From Magicicada septendecula (Eukaryota > Arthropoda > Insecta > Hemiptera > Cicadidae), in assembly GCA_034769895.1 (NCBI GenBank), contig CM068367.1:1315797046-1315861045 (forward strand): a stretch of DNA of 64,000 nucleotides, written 5' to 3'. The notes beneath the pieces are model-generated. The model ran no database searches. It was not told the origin of the DNA and was given only the letters and a program-made list of their open reading frames with translations. Made by a program: the position numbers and the translations under genes. Shown in pieces: positions 34,510 through 45,840 of this stretch (positions are counted from its first letter, which is position 1; each line of letters begins with the position of its first letter).

Positions 34510-35808
34510 TGTAACGGGACAAAAAGGGGGCTTTTTATTTTATTAAATTTGGGTTTCATTTTATTAAATTTCAACAATTCATTTCCATCGGTGTGGTCCG
34601 TCCCATGGAAATATGAAGCGTAGTTCGAACAAAGGAACTGTGGTGAAACAATTGTAAAGGAATGCGCGGGGTGACACAATTCTTAGAACTTTGCGGCTGT
34701 GTGACATCTATGCCCAAACGCACTGACATCGATGGCGCGCATACCCACGCTAACCAAAAGGCGCTCAACATGGCTTGGAGACAATATTTTTTCGCCACGT
34801 GGTCTGAGACGGCGGATGTAAGTTTAACCCCAGCCCATATTTGTGACGTCGACCAGTGAGCACACAATATCGTCCACGTCGAAAACACAAAAAACCCATG
34901 TGTTGAATGTGTCACCGCAATGACTAAAAAGTACAAGGCATTGCTTTCCGTCTTCTACAACCAAAAATCTAGTAGTGGGGACTTAGAGACACTACCTGGA
35001 GTTCTCTCACCGAAGCGTACCTGGCCAGGTAACTGCCTCACGGGGCTCTTTCAAAATTTATGAATATCAAGTAAAAGTGAGTTTCAGTTAGTAAAAATGT
35101 GAGAGTGCTGCTAGTTTTCGGCAAGAGGAGGGTTTCATAGCTTGTTTATGGACAGAGACTAACTTTGTAAATGAGGTAACACGAGGTTGAGGGAACGCCA
35201 CGTGCCAGCAAGGGGTATATGTATTAATTTCAATTAAAATGGGGCGTATTTCTATTTAAAGGGGGTTTTCCAATTAGTATGAATGCGAGTGGGAGCAGAC
35301 TGGGAAGCTTTCCTATATATAATATGTTTTATGTTAGTTGGTAAATGTATTTTGACGTTACTGAATCGATGTCTTTGAGTATCGCTAATAATCAAGGAAA
35401 TAATTTGTAACCGTATTAAAATGTGGAAAGAACCGATTAATTATGTTTATTTTGGTGGGATTATGTTCATAAAATTAAAAATGGAAAAGAGATTTGAAAT
35501 TGATTGCATAACTACGCCTCATGGCAAAGCGCATGTAACTATGTGGGTGTAACTGGGAGTAACAACAATTTGGTAAAAATTAAACAAAAGTTTTCTTTTC
35601 AATATATATGTCGTTAGAGTATTTATTTCGTACCCCCACACTGTTTCTGAACTCGCTTATGAACGAACTCTGGGACTCTAGTGCGAAGTAAAAATGGTAA
35701 GTACAAATATAAAACATTATTATTAATAAATAATAAAAAATAAATGTGATTTTATACAAATGGCGCCCGAAATGGGACTTTATTTACTTAATAGTTTGAT
35801 TTTATACA
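34510..35808 (+). repeat. 3' LTR of element C
   Basis: It pairs with the 5' LTR over its whole length, including the trapped PBS-like block ATACAAATGGCGCCCGAAAT (35,754-35,773), which here keeps the better TGGCGCCCG form. This shows the block is part of the LTR and not the functional primer site. Confidence 0.9.
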
Positions 35809-35812
35809 CAGT

Positions 35813-36753
35813 ACACCACCAGTCGACCGATTTGATAAGTATTATTAAATTACCCGAATTTCAGAAATAAATTCACTTTAAATATTTCTCACAGTAATCT
35901 GAACTCTCACTATAAACTGAATATTATTTCTTTCAAAGATTAAGTAAAAAAATAAAACACTGAAAATTTGTTAACTAATAAAATAACCTGTTGTTAAATT
36001 ACGAACTTTTGAAACACACTTTACTACACTGCAGGAACAAATTATAGTTACACATTATATTATTTAAGTACAAATAATGTAAGGTAGTGTACTTTTTATT
36101 GTAATCATTATTAATATTGTTCTCGTAATCACAAGAACCCAAGACTTTGAACGAAAATAACTGTAAACAAACAACACAGTCGCCATCTTTGACTGTATAA
36201 TTCGTTCAAAATCGATTCGCCAAACCCTTTGAGATATTAGTCTTATAATAATTGTCGGTGCAAATTTGTTGAATAACCAAATATAATTTTAATGTAAAAC
36301 TGAGTAATTAACCAATCACAAATTAAAGAAACTAGTACAAAGTGTAAACATTGTTTTTATTTCATAGGGAAGTCTATTGTATAAATTGTGTATTGTTTAG
36401 CAAAGAGAGCGAGAATGACGGTAAGAGCTCACGTCGCAAACTCGGCGAACTACCTGCTTGATTAAGAAGGTTGAACGAAGGCGGGAATAAATTTGAATAC
36501 TCCAGACCGTCATAGCTAAGATCGCTAAACCATATTATTTATTAATTTAATTGTTTTAAGTAAACAATTTGGCGCCACCCGGGATTTATAAGCACCTATG
36601 AAACAACAGGTAAGGTTTCCACTCGCGTTGTACTGGTAATTGAAGGATCGCTACGGACATCGTTAGCGCAAAACATAGAAGTAACGACACCAGTGTGAGG
36701 CGAACACACAACATATATACATTTTTACAGAGACGACAGAGTTTCATGTTACA
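35813..36753 (+). other. Right part of element X, noncoding
   Basis: AT-rich DNA without an ORF. From 36,400 a GC-richer block (GAGAATGACGGTAAGAGCTC ... GGCGGGAATAAATTTGAATA) precedes the PBS-like TTTGGCGCCACCCGGGAT (36,570-36,587). Donor-like CAACAGGTAAGG lies at 36,604-36,615 and acceptor-like TTTTTACAG at 36,722-36,730. It ends CATGTTACA. Confidence 0.45.
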
Positions 36754-37370
36754 ATGTTAATTGTTTTGAAATATGAAAACTATAAAGGAAGGTATTTGTA
36801 ATATTGTAAGGGGAAATGTTTATTTAAATTCTGATAGAATCAGAGAAATATTTTGAATTGTGGGAATAAGATGTAACAAGAGAAGGGTATGAAGAATGTC
36901 GATATTGAGGCTGGATGTTTTGTATTTTGTTATAATAAATATTGTATTCATATATGTATGTTAGGAGTTAAAAAAAAAAAAACCAGTGCTTCTTAACGCA
37001 AACCATTACACAGCTAAGGGGAAACAGATCAGTTAGGGATATGGTATTATACAAGGCCACTATATGATTTTTAATTTGATGTTTCAGTGTCTGGTGATGC
37101 TGTGGCACCGGTCCTGAGTTGGCCTGCGCGTCAGAGCAGGAGCGTCAAGTGCCTGACTGGCCTTGCGGTGTTGGGATCTCGAGAGAGAAGTCTAGTAAGG
37201 TCATTCAGGTACAGTCACGGTCACTGGACCAGGGGGTAAGTTAACTATATTTTTTTAATAAAACGTAAAGGGGGTTGTGGCGACACATCCTGGTTGATTC
37301 CTTTAGGAAGTATGAGTGTGTCAATGAGAGTTTTTATGCTTCTGCATAAAACCTCTCATTGAGGGGGTAC
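36754..37370 (+). mobile_element. Element B, right part, with PPT-proximal module
   Basis: After the ATGT duplication comes AT-rich DNA, then the module: CCAGTGCTTCTTAACGCAAACC near 36,983, TTTCAGTGTCTGGTGATG near 37,082, GGTGTTGGGATC at 37,167-37,178, a GGGGTAAGT donor-like site near 37,231, the hairpin and GAGGGGGTAC. Joining this to the B part at 4,241-6,646 is inferred from the X duplication, not from unique sequence. Confidence 0.5.
37322..37361 (+). promoter_or_regulatory. Conserved stem-loop before the 3' LTR (element B)
   Basis: The arms CAATGAGAG/CTCTCATTG and the inner stem TTTTATGC/GCATAAAA are both perfect, with a TTCT loop. Confidence 0.8.
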
Positions 37371-38450
37371 TGTAACGTTACATTTCTGTCCATATAGTGG
37401 TTTGGGGAAAAAACAAATATAAATTTTATTGTTAATTCAAAAGCATAAATAATAGTGGTAAAGTTTTATAATGACGTAGGCAAGTGCAGGAAATTGTATC
37501 AAGGTCAACATTGTATACGCAAAAACAACAGCTATATTTAGCCAAACGAACTTTGACCGATTAAGTCAACAAGCCAAGCCTATAAAGACGTCATTTGAGA
37601 ATGCAGTGCTTAATTTCTTCGCCTTAAAAATTGATTCGTCATAGTCCGAAGACAATGAGATTTGGTCACGTGACACCCTCTCCACCTCAGAAAATAACGC
37701 AATACGTTCGTTCTCAGTCGGCAATTAACATCAACAAAAGGCGGACGTGGGCAGTTCCGCTCGCCGCCGGCTGCGTACCGTTTTCGCCCACAACTAAAAT
37801 GTGAAAATTTTTGATATATTTTGGATCTAAAACAGTATTAAACCAAAAAAGTAGAGATAGTGAGAAAAATTGCAATAAATTGACAGTTCGGCCGTAAAAT
37901 GTGAAAGTGAGAACTACGAGAAACAGCAAATAGTGTAAGCCACGAGTTGACGCCTGGGGCATCGAATTTCTACGCATCAGCAGGGAAGTACACATTTCAA
38001 AATTATTTAAAATTCTGGCACTTTTAAATTGAGCTCAATAAAAAAGAATGTACCGTGTGAATTGCGTGAGTGAGTGTGTATGTGTGTTTGTGGAGGTACC
38101 TAATTAATATAAAAAATAAAAGCACTGGTTTACGTTAAAAGAAGGTAGTTTAGTAATTTTCAGCACCTGTTTCAATGTTTAACAAGTTAATTTGAAATAA
38201 TATCTTGAAGAATGGTTGATGTTAAAGAAAACAATGTATTATATTCATGTTTTAATCGTAAAAGTGTAAGAGATGGAGGGAGTAATTTTGTCATTATCAT
38301 CAATATATAATAACAAAAAAAATGAATAAACACAAGTTTCCAAAAATACAAGTAAATTTGAGGTAAATCATTTCAAAGCAACCATCTTGTTATTTCAGGT
38401 CCTCTAAGTAGAATCCTGGACCCGGTAAGTATATTTTATGTTGGCAATAG
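37371..38450 (+). repeat. 3' LTR of element B (right end approximate)
   Basis: It begins TGTAACGTTACATTTCTGTC directly after the polypurine tract. Its sequence does not match the other LTRs beyond the first bases. Near its end GAATCCTGGACCCGGTAAGT (38,411-38,430) is the clearest form of the CCTGGACC-plus-donor block. The exact end cannot be fixed because the partner LTR is outside the window; it may extend to about 38,530. Confidence 0.55.
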
Positions 38451-39590
38451 ACAACATGGCGGCTACACTAGCCGAGAGTGTAAAATCGTAAATAAAGTTT
38501 TATAAATAAAAGTGAATAAAACATAACAGGCTTTTCTAATCTTTCTTTTTAAAATAATTTCTTATTTTTGTTGCATATGCATTACTTCTTTACGTTACTT
38601 TAGTAAAATTCTTATTCTTTCAAAATCAAATATCAATCTTTTCAGTAAGTTATAGTAAAAGAATTTAAATATTTCTGTGAGTATTACTTTTGATTATTGA
38701 ATCTTACCCTAATTAATATACAAGAAAAGTTACATTTAATCTTACAATTTATACTCTTATTAAATTAGTGTCTTTCTCTTATTATTTTCTACTTGTTTTA
38801 CAAGATTAAATTGTCTTTTATTCAGTCTTTAGTTTAGATGAAAATATGGCTTTCTTTCACCTTATTAGTAGTGGTTCCTCAGCGTACCCTCCTGGTCCTG
38901 AGTCCTTTACTGATGAATCGCTCATAGATGTGTAGTTCCGAGTCCGTTCCTCGTCCTCCGTACTCCTCTTGGAATTCAGATGACTCGTCCTCTACGTCTG
39001 GGGTTTGTGCCATGAAGTGTGCTGCTTCCTCGTCCTCCATATTGGTCTCTGGCTGCAACCGTGGTTGAATACAAGTAATGCTGTTGTCTGCAATCGCTTC
39101 CAACCGCCGCTGTAGTCTGACGAAAATATGTTGTCGTCCAGCAGAGCCTCCAGCCGCATCAGTGGTCGAACAAGGAAGAGTTGTCTTCCGGCAGAGCCTC
39201 CGGCCGCTACGTTGTTGAACAAGGAAGAGATTGAGGCTGGTGTGTGTTGGTCGGGTATTTATAGTCTAGGGAGCAGAATGCCTGTTTTGACAATTCTCTG
39301 CAGGAATGGTTCTGTCGTGGCGTCACTTTTACAAACACAAATATTCATACACTTTTTGCACTTGTTTTCGCATATACAAAATCTTTTTGCGAATTACCCA
39401 ATATTCATTTGGTAGGTAATTTTTATGTGTACAAGCGTGTGTTGACGGTTTTTTATTATCTCACTTATTATGGGATTTATTGATATTTAATTTGACTATA
39501 TTCGCACTTTTTATTATTTTTGCACACTTTTTCGTACACACGTGCGTCTTTATACAATACACACAGTAGTGTATTTGGTTTTGTAATAGT
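38451..39590. other. Unassigned stretch with a short tandem repeat and TATA-like site
   Basis: 38,530-38,870 is AT-rich without visible features. On the minus strand, 38,879-39,222 reads as two overlapping open frames. A unit of about 57 bp occurs twice (GGAGGCTCTGC(C/T)GGA(A/C)GACAAC) with a third weak copy. One frame gives an acidic peptide (MEDEEAAHFMAQTPDVEDES). TATAAATACCCG on the minus strand near 39,255-39,266 could be a core promoter for it. I do not recognise the product; it may be a short exon of a host or element gene, or decayed DNA. Confidence 0.35.
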
Positions 39591-39598
39591 GTTTACAC

Positions 39599-42250
39599 TA
39601 GGGTGACCAGATTTTTTATGACGTAAAACAGGACATTTCTGAAATATGGAAATAAAAAAACAGGACAAAACAGGACACGAGTTACAAAGAAAATGTGCTT
39701 CATATATGACTGCACTGCTTCACTAAGACAAATAAAAACTACTTTTTACACATAAAAAGACATATTTTAATAACCCACTTAAAAACATACTTATCATGGC
39801 ACTGGATCATATTATAATTGATCAAGTTTTTTCAAGAATTATAAAATTATAATTATTCAAATATAAATATTCAAACTCTCAACAACTATAAAATTACATG
39901 GATGTGATTCATAGATATCAACAACCTGCTGAACATGAACTTGTGGCTTCTGAATCAGGAACATCACTATTAACTTTGTACTTATCACAAGACCTGATAT
40001 CTCACCAAGAGCTTTGAATTACTTAATAGCAGGTTGTAGAATTCCTTACAGCTAAGGTCTTGAAAATGAGTTTTTAAAATTACAGTTGCTTGAATAGTTT
40101 TGGTAGTAAAACGGTTTCTTTCATCAATCCAAAGGGACTTCACAATTGAAAAGACTCTTTCCACAACAGCATTTGTGCCTGGTACAGCCAGAGCAAAATT
40201 CACAACCACCTCTATGTTTTTACATGGAATGCTTATACTTTTAAGTATGTGGAAGACATCACACCATTTCTTATCAATCTCCACATTAACTTTTTCCCAT
40301 TCCTCAAATTTTCTGGATAAAACTTTGTTCACATGTCCTATCTCATCAAATAATTCATATTCAGGTACCTGAATTGTTGAACATGAATCTACTGTCTTAA
40401 GAATTTTCAGACTTTTTAAAACCTCATCCCAAGATACAGAATTTTTCAATGTTATCCAATGAAATGATTTCAGAGGCTGATATGGAGAGACCCACTTGTT
40501 TAAATAACTTAAAAAAGTGTCATAAAATAAATTGGTAATCGTTTCATATTTCGATTGGGTGAAAAGACCTTCATTTTCTAAGTTAATTAAAATTGAAGAA
40601 ACAACTGAAGTTTGAAACTTACTACATTTCCTGTTATTGACTTTTTCTGTAAGCAATTCTAATTCTTCAGCTACTTCAGTGGCTGAAATGTTGGTTCTTT
40701 TCAACTTTTGGATTGAATTTGAATACATTTTCAGTTGGCTTTGTATGAAATGAAGCCAAAGAAGTGACTGTGGGTTCTCAAAAAATTGTTTTAGCAATGT
40801 AGGACACCTATCCTGAGACATGAAATAAGACTTTGGAGGTTCATAAATATCAATAACCCTTGTAACTCCTGGCAACAATGACAACCATCTAGTTTTAACA
40901 CTACCCAGAACTTGCTTATATTCAGTAGCAACAAAATCACAAAATAATTTCAATTCCTCCACACGCACAGTATAAATGTGAAAATATTGAAATATTTTAT
41001 TCACTACTGTTTCTATGTCGATAGGAAGAATGTCTGCACTTGTTTGTACACCATTGTGTACCATATGAGCTGCACAACCAGTGCCTTGAATATTCATTTT
41101 GAGCACACTGTTCAATTTAGAAAAAACGTTGTTTGTTCCGGCCCTCTTGTACCCACCAAAGTTAGTGTTAGTTATCTGCACAAAACGCGATGATCTTGTC
41201 AACTAAATGATGTTTCTTTAAGATGTCCAGAACATGATTAGCTAATAATTCTGCTGTTTCTCCACCAACGTTCTGAAAACAGATTACTTTGCACTGAACA
41301 CCTTTGGTAGGAATGAAATACCTAACTAGAATCGGCACTAATTTTAAGCTTTTGTGATTTGATGCATCAACCATCACAGACACATACTTAGCATCTTCAA
41401 GTTCTGATTGCACTTCATGCATTGCATATGGCGATAAAACGTTCACTAAAATCGACTCGCACTTTGTCCTGGAACACGTGAATTTCTTCTCAAATAGTTC
41501 TCTGATGATAAGAGATGTGGAGTCCATTGAACAGAAAGAATGGTTGTGTTTTGCAGTATGAAATGCAAACAGCCCTTCTTCAGCAGCGATACGTTTATCT
41601 TCCTCAGTTTGTAGCCCATTCCTACTTACAAAGGAAGTTATACTACTGGAAGTTCTCGCGGAAACTGCCAACATGTGTTTCTTTTTCTTAATGTGCTGTG
41701 TAATATCGGCACGTCCTCCATGTTCAATGGACAAAACTGAACGACATAAAGTACATTCTACCTTTGTAGATGTGGTGTCGTCCTTCAAGAAAGGAAACTC
41801 TTCTTTCAGGGTTTTGGAGAAAGTACACTTTCGTTTCCCTATATTAATATGCACGTGTATTTCGAACCAAGCGAACAACAGACAATGGAGCAAGCTCGCC
41901 ACGCCAAGCGTTAAAATTAACCAAACAAAAAAAGTTTACCTTGATTGCCTCACTCTCCCTTGACGCACTCTGGCGGAAACCAGAGATCATCATTTCTTTT
42001 CGTGATTGCGTTCCCTTAACCATTCGAGACCCGTCTTGACCTCAGTAAGAAAGTTTGAACGAACGAGACCAAAATGACACAAAAACAAATAAAAACTTAA
42101 AACGAAGTGAAGATAAAAGATTAGGTTATCCGTTATTGCAAGTACGGAAAAACGGGACATTTGACATCCCGTTAATAATTTGCCGGGACAACGGGACACA
42201 TAATGAAAAAAGGGACAATCCCGTTAAAAACGGGACGTCTGGTCACCCTA
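39599..42250 (-). mobile_element. hAT-2: hAT DNA transposon
   Basis: Terminal inverted repeats TAGGGTGACCAGA are at 39,599-39,611 and 42,238-42,250. An 8-bp duplication GTTTACAC flanks it (39,591-39,598 and 42,251-42,258), the size typical for hAT. The length is 2,652 bp. Both ends carry subterminal ACAGGACA or ACGGGACA repeats. One transposase gene fills the middle, broken by a single frameshift. Confidence 0.95.
39985..41902 (-). pseudogene. hAT-2 transposase, one frameshift
   Basis: The first frame (41,902-41,168) has a zinc-finger-like N-terminus (VECTLCRSVL ... DITQHIKKKKH) and the start of the catalytic core (VSVMVDASNHKSLKLVPI, ending FCADN). The second frame (to 39,985) takes up at TNTNFGGYKRAGTNNVF and runs to the hAT dimerisation region PGTNAVVERVFSIVKSLW. 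The frames are separated near 41,180, where CTAACACTAAC suggests a small duplication. RNase H-like residues CAAHMVHN and TRWLSLL are as expected for hAT. It cuts the element at its inverted repeats. Apart from the frame change it looks well preserved. Confidence 0.85.
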
Positions 42251-42258
42251 GTTTACAC

Positions 42259-43479
42259 ACTCATCATGATTTAAATAATTCAGCATTTTATTAGTGTTTA
42301 TTTAGGGTAAACGCTTTTGCATGAATCAACCAGTCTCACACACACATGCCAGATACACGTGTACACAGACGCAACTGTGTATGGCGTGATCGACAGAGAT
42401 TCAATGCTTCCCTAATACAGCTTTTGCATCCAGACTTATTATTATTACTAACAATATCGATTAATTATTTAAATTATAGTAATTACCTTAAATTATTAAT
42501 TAAATTACATTAATTACCTTACTACTTATACAATGCACAGTACCCTATTCATTTGTACTGTTGCAATATATTTGTATTTGTATTAAATGTACTAGGTTAT
42601 ATGTTATTGGAGGGTATCTGAGGATACATTTTGCTGTGTGTATCTTGTATTTTGTGTAGTAATGTTTATAATTTTGACTGAATAATAACTGACATTACTA
42701 AATTTTATTATGTAATTAAATTGATTTGAAATGGTTTAAGATATAAATTTTGTAATAAATTCGAGAAATTTAGATTTGAATTATCAAAATTTGATAATTG
42801 AAATGTGAAATTCAACTTTGAAATGGTTATTTTAATATGATTTATTTGTGAGTAGATATAAAACATGTGTTACATGGTTTGTAATGAGATTAAAATGGAT
42901 TCAGCAGTGCATCACTTTGCACAACTCAGGGATCAAATAATTTTTTGAATTCAAAAGTACTGTAAGGTAATTTTTAAGGATAAACAGGTGTTGCTATTTC
43001 AAAAATTTTGAGTTTATAATTTCTTAGATTTGTTTTCAATGTTTGATTGAGGTTTAATATACAGTTTTCAATTATCAGTAAAAGTAAACAGCCAAGTAAA
43101 TTGTGCTTTGTAAGACAAATTTTATTTGAATTTTTGGTAATTGTAGAGTTAGTTACAACATTTAAAATACATGAATAGACAATAATTGAAACAACTGCAT
43201 ATCATTACTGAATCTCTATTTTGAATTTTTGTGTATTTTATATGTATCTCTGTATTCTTTAAAAAAAATTATAAAAAAAAGTTCGTTAACTACAGACAAT
43301 TGTATTATTCAATGAGAGATGAAATAATTGTAACTCAACTAAATAATAAATTACTGTATTGTACATGCTATTTTGATGCCTAGGAAAGACAGTGTTATAA
43401 TAATGTTATGGAAATTGTATGTAATGTATCAGTTGCCCACTTTGTGTATTTTAGTATAAATATTTTTTTTAACACCGGA
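42259..43479. other. AT-rich DNA between hAT-2 and element D 3' region
   Basis: No gene, RNA or clear repeat is visible. A CA-rich patch (CACACACACATGCC) is near 42,333. From its position it could be decayed internal sequence of element D, but I see no pol or ORF remnant. Confidence 0.3.
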
Positions 43480-43499
43480 TAAAAAGGGAATACCCCAAC

Positions 43500-43522
43500 T
43501 TTCGGGCGGTCACGGCCTCACC
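43500..43522 (+). promoter_or_regulatory. Conserved TTTCGGGCGAT motif (element D)
   Basis: It reads TTTCGGGCGGTCACGGCCTC then ACC: three differences from the element I copy. Confidence 0.6.
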
Positions 43523-44734
43523 GAACCCTGACCATGGAATTGGTTCATCTTTAACAGGCTATGGTTAGGGCACATTACGTTACGCGCTGACTAAGTCTGG
43601 CCATAGCTTGTTATCGTTGTAAAGGTGTACTTAGAAACTGAACCTTTTTGAAAAATTTGGGGGAATCTACTAAACTATGGAACAGCGGTTATGCACCGAA
43701 TGGGGTGGTAGACCATCTTAAGGGCGTATTTGTAGTTCACTGTGGTTACTTGTACACCAGTAACTCCAGACCTTCTGTAAAGCTGAAGCAAGACGGGCCC
43801 CATACCGGTATTAGAAAGTCGGGATGGGTCCCACAGAGTATCAAATGAATACTCAAATAATGTTCAGTTCTTGTGGAAGCAACTGGGCGAGACAGTCCAG
43901 CCATAAAAATACAATAGTGTAGTGGATAGGGGGGTAGCTATAACTCTAGCTACGAATAAAATGTTTGTATTTGTAATAACAATATCGTTTGTTATAATTT
44001 GATGTGAGTAAAGTTAATTACAACTATTGGTTATGTTGTAAAATTGTAACAAAGTAATTTCAAAAAATAATGCAGCAAATCCAAACCTTTGAGAAGTTAT
44101 AAAATATTATGACAGTTTGTGTTAATGGAATTTGAACTTGAATGTTAATGAATTGTGGACACTTGATTGCACCAGTTAAGGTGACAATAAGCGCAAAGTG
44201 TAATCTTTAGAAAGTTGAGACATTGAATTTGAGTATGTTTTATTTTGTTGATACGGTTTACAATTGTATTTTGATAAATAATTATGTACGTTGATACGTA
44301 TGTTACTTGGGTTAAATATTGTGTGTTATTTTAGCATAAGAGTATCTACTTTTGAATTGTAATATGTTATTTGAGTGTTAAGATACTAAAGATACCACAA
44401 ATCAGTACTTTGGTCAATGCAAATCAGTACTTCTAGGAGGAACCCAAATCAGTGCAAGGATATGGATTTATGAAAGACCATTCGATGTTTTTGCTTTGTT
44501 GTTAAAGAATCTGTGTGGAACTGTGGAGGCGAACCTGTGCTGGCCAGCTCGTCAGGGCAGGGTCGCCAAGTGCCTGTCTGGCATTACGGTGTTGGGATCC
44601 CGATGAAGGAAGCCCAGTAAAGTCATGCAGGTGCGGCCACAGCCACTGGATTAGGAGGGTAAGTACCCAACTTTTAATCAGGAAGTAAGGGGGGGTCATG
44701 GTGCCATATCCTCACTGATCCTCCTAGGTTTAGG

Positions 44735-44776
44735 CAATGAGAGTTTTTATGTTTTTAGACGTAAAACCTCTCATTG
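44735..44776 (+). promoter_or_regulatory. Conserved stem-loop before the 3' LTR (element D)
   Basis: The outer arms CAATGAGAG/CTCTCATTG are perfect. The inner stem TTTTATGT/ACGTAAAA contains a T-G (U-G) pair. The loop is larger (TTTAG) than in the other six copies. Confidence 0.75.
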
Positions 44777-44784
44777 GGGGGTCT

Positions 44785-45840
44785 TGTAACGGTACGTTAT
44801 GTAATGAATTTTATTTTTAGACAGTGAATCATACAAAAAGCATTTTGTAGACAAAGACAAAGTAAGGCAGAGTTGAGGTGCGGTCAACGGCCACGCGCCG
44901 TGATGATCAAGTGAAAAACAAATGACGTCAATCCAAAGGAGGGACGGGGAGAGGTAACCGGAATGAACTGGTTTTCAAATGCGTATTTGTACAGAATTGT
45001 GGCACAGGAACGAAAACGAAGCGGAGTCTCCAGTCAACAACCGAACAGTACACACGCATTCACAGTGCATGTGAACAATCACGGTAGGCCAGTTACAGTA
45101 GGCCTACCGAGTTTCTTCCAACAGAGTTTTAAAAAATGGTAATAGAAGTGTGTATTTACTCGAAACAGAAAATGTGAATATAAATTGGACGTTTGGGACA
45201 TTTTTTTGTGCTTTTCTCGTCGGGAAAGCGAATTACGACTCATTGTGCAACCAGCACGAGACTCCTCGCCGAAAGAGCTAAGTAAACATAAAGGTGTAGT
45301 AAATTTGGTGAAAGTATACAAAATTGACTTTTTAAAACAATATCATGAAAAATAGTAAAGTTACCTTTTAAAAATAATGAGATCTTAACAGGTGGTGTGA
45401 GAGAGAGAGAGTGAAAGAACAAAGGGTGTAGTAAGCACTAAAGATAAAAACAAAGTACTGATTTGCAGTTAAATATTTTCTATTGATATATATATATATA
45501 TATATATTTTAATTATATTTTCTTTTTAGCATCAAAAAATTAAAGTACAATGTGTTTTAATAAAATAAAAATAGATTTCTCTTTATAATGTGTTAGTTTA
45601 GTTAATTACGCAGTCTACCCGAACTCTATTCTCTGTGTCAATAAGTTCGCCTAAATGGGCCTGGAATTATTTCTGTGAGAGTTTTGTTAATTATTCATCA
45701 AAATTGTTTCCTTCGGGAAAGTGAAATGGTTTTCACATTTCCTCCAAAAAATGTGGTGGCGACCTTGGGACTTTGGGAATCTTCTGACTTGGTAAAGGTA
45801 AGTCGAAAATAGTAGTAATCGGGATTTCGTTTCTTCTTTT
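44785..45840 (+). repeat. 3' LTR of element D (right end approximate)
   Basis: It begins TGTAACGGTACGTTATG. It is distantly like the LTR at 60,822: both have GGAATGAACTGGTTTT, GTCTCCAG and GGTAGGCCTACCGA in the same order. A TA microsatellite lies at 45,487-45,507. Near its end come TGGTGGCGACCTTGGGAC (45,754-45,771) and GGTAAGT (45,797-45,803). The exact end is not fixed. Confidence 0.55.

Larger units (their letters stand above)
29368..35808 (+). mobile_element. Element C: young pol-less LTR element
   Basis: Two LTRs of about 1.3 kb flank 3.8 kb of internal DNA. The duplication CAGT lies on both sides (29,364-29,367 and 35,809-35,812). The LTRs differ at roughly 1-2 % by eye. Internally there is one ORF of 338 codons, then decayed pol DNA, the PPT-proximal module, the hairpin and a 12-G polypurine tract. 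There is no protease, RT or integrase. It fits a large non-autonomous (LARD or TR-GAG-like) element that needs enzymes in trans. Confidence 0.9.
6647..36753 (+). mobile_element. Element X: LTR-like insertion, split by O and C
   Basis: It begins TGTTACAACAC at 6,647 and ends CATGTTACA at 36,753. The 4-bp sequence ATGT lies on both sides (6,643-6,646 and 36,754-36,757), as expected for an integrase-made duplication. Without O and C about 3.2 kb remains (6,647-8,914, 29,346-29,367 and 35,813-36,753). No ORF is credible. Near the right end, TTTGGCGCCACCCGGGAT (36,570-36,587) is PBS-like and is followed by ACAGGTAAGG, as in the U5-side sequence of other LTRs here. It could be a large solo LTR or an internally deleted element. 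The boundaries rest on the duplication and the TG/CA ends only. Confidence 0.45.
43480..44784 (+). mobile_element. Element D, 3' noncoding region
   Basis: It starts with the conserved motif (43,500-43,522), then GGGGGAATCTACTAAACTATGG and GGTGGTAGACCATCTTAAGG (43,660-43,725), which recur in element E (57,823-57,907). After AT-rich DNA follow CAGTACTTCTAGGAGGAACCC (44,424), GGTGTTGGGATC (44,588-44,599), GGGTAAGTACCC and the hairpin. The 5' part of D was not found; it is truncated or displaced. Confidence 0.65.
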
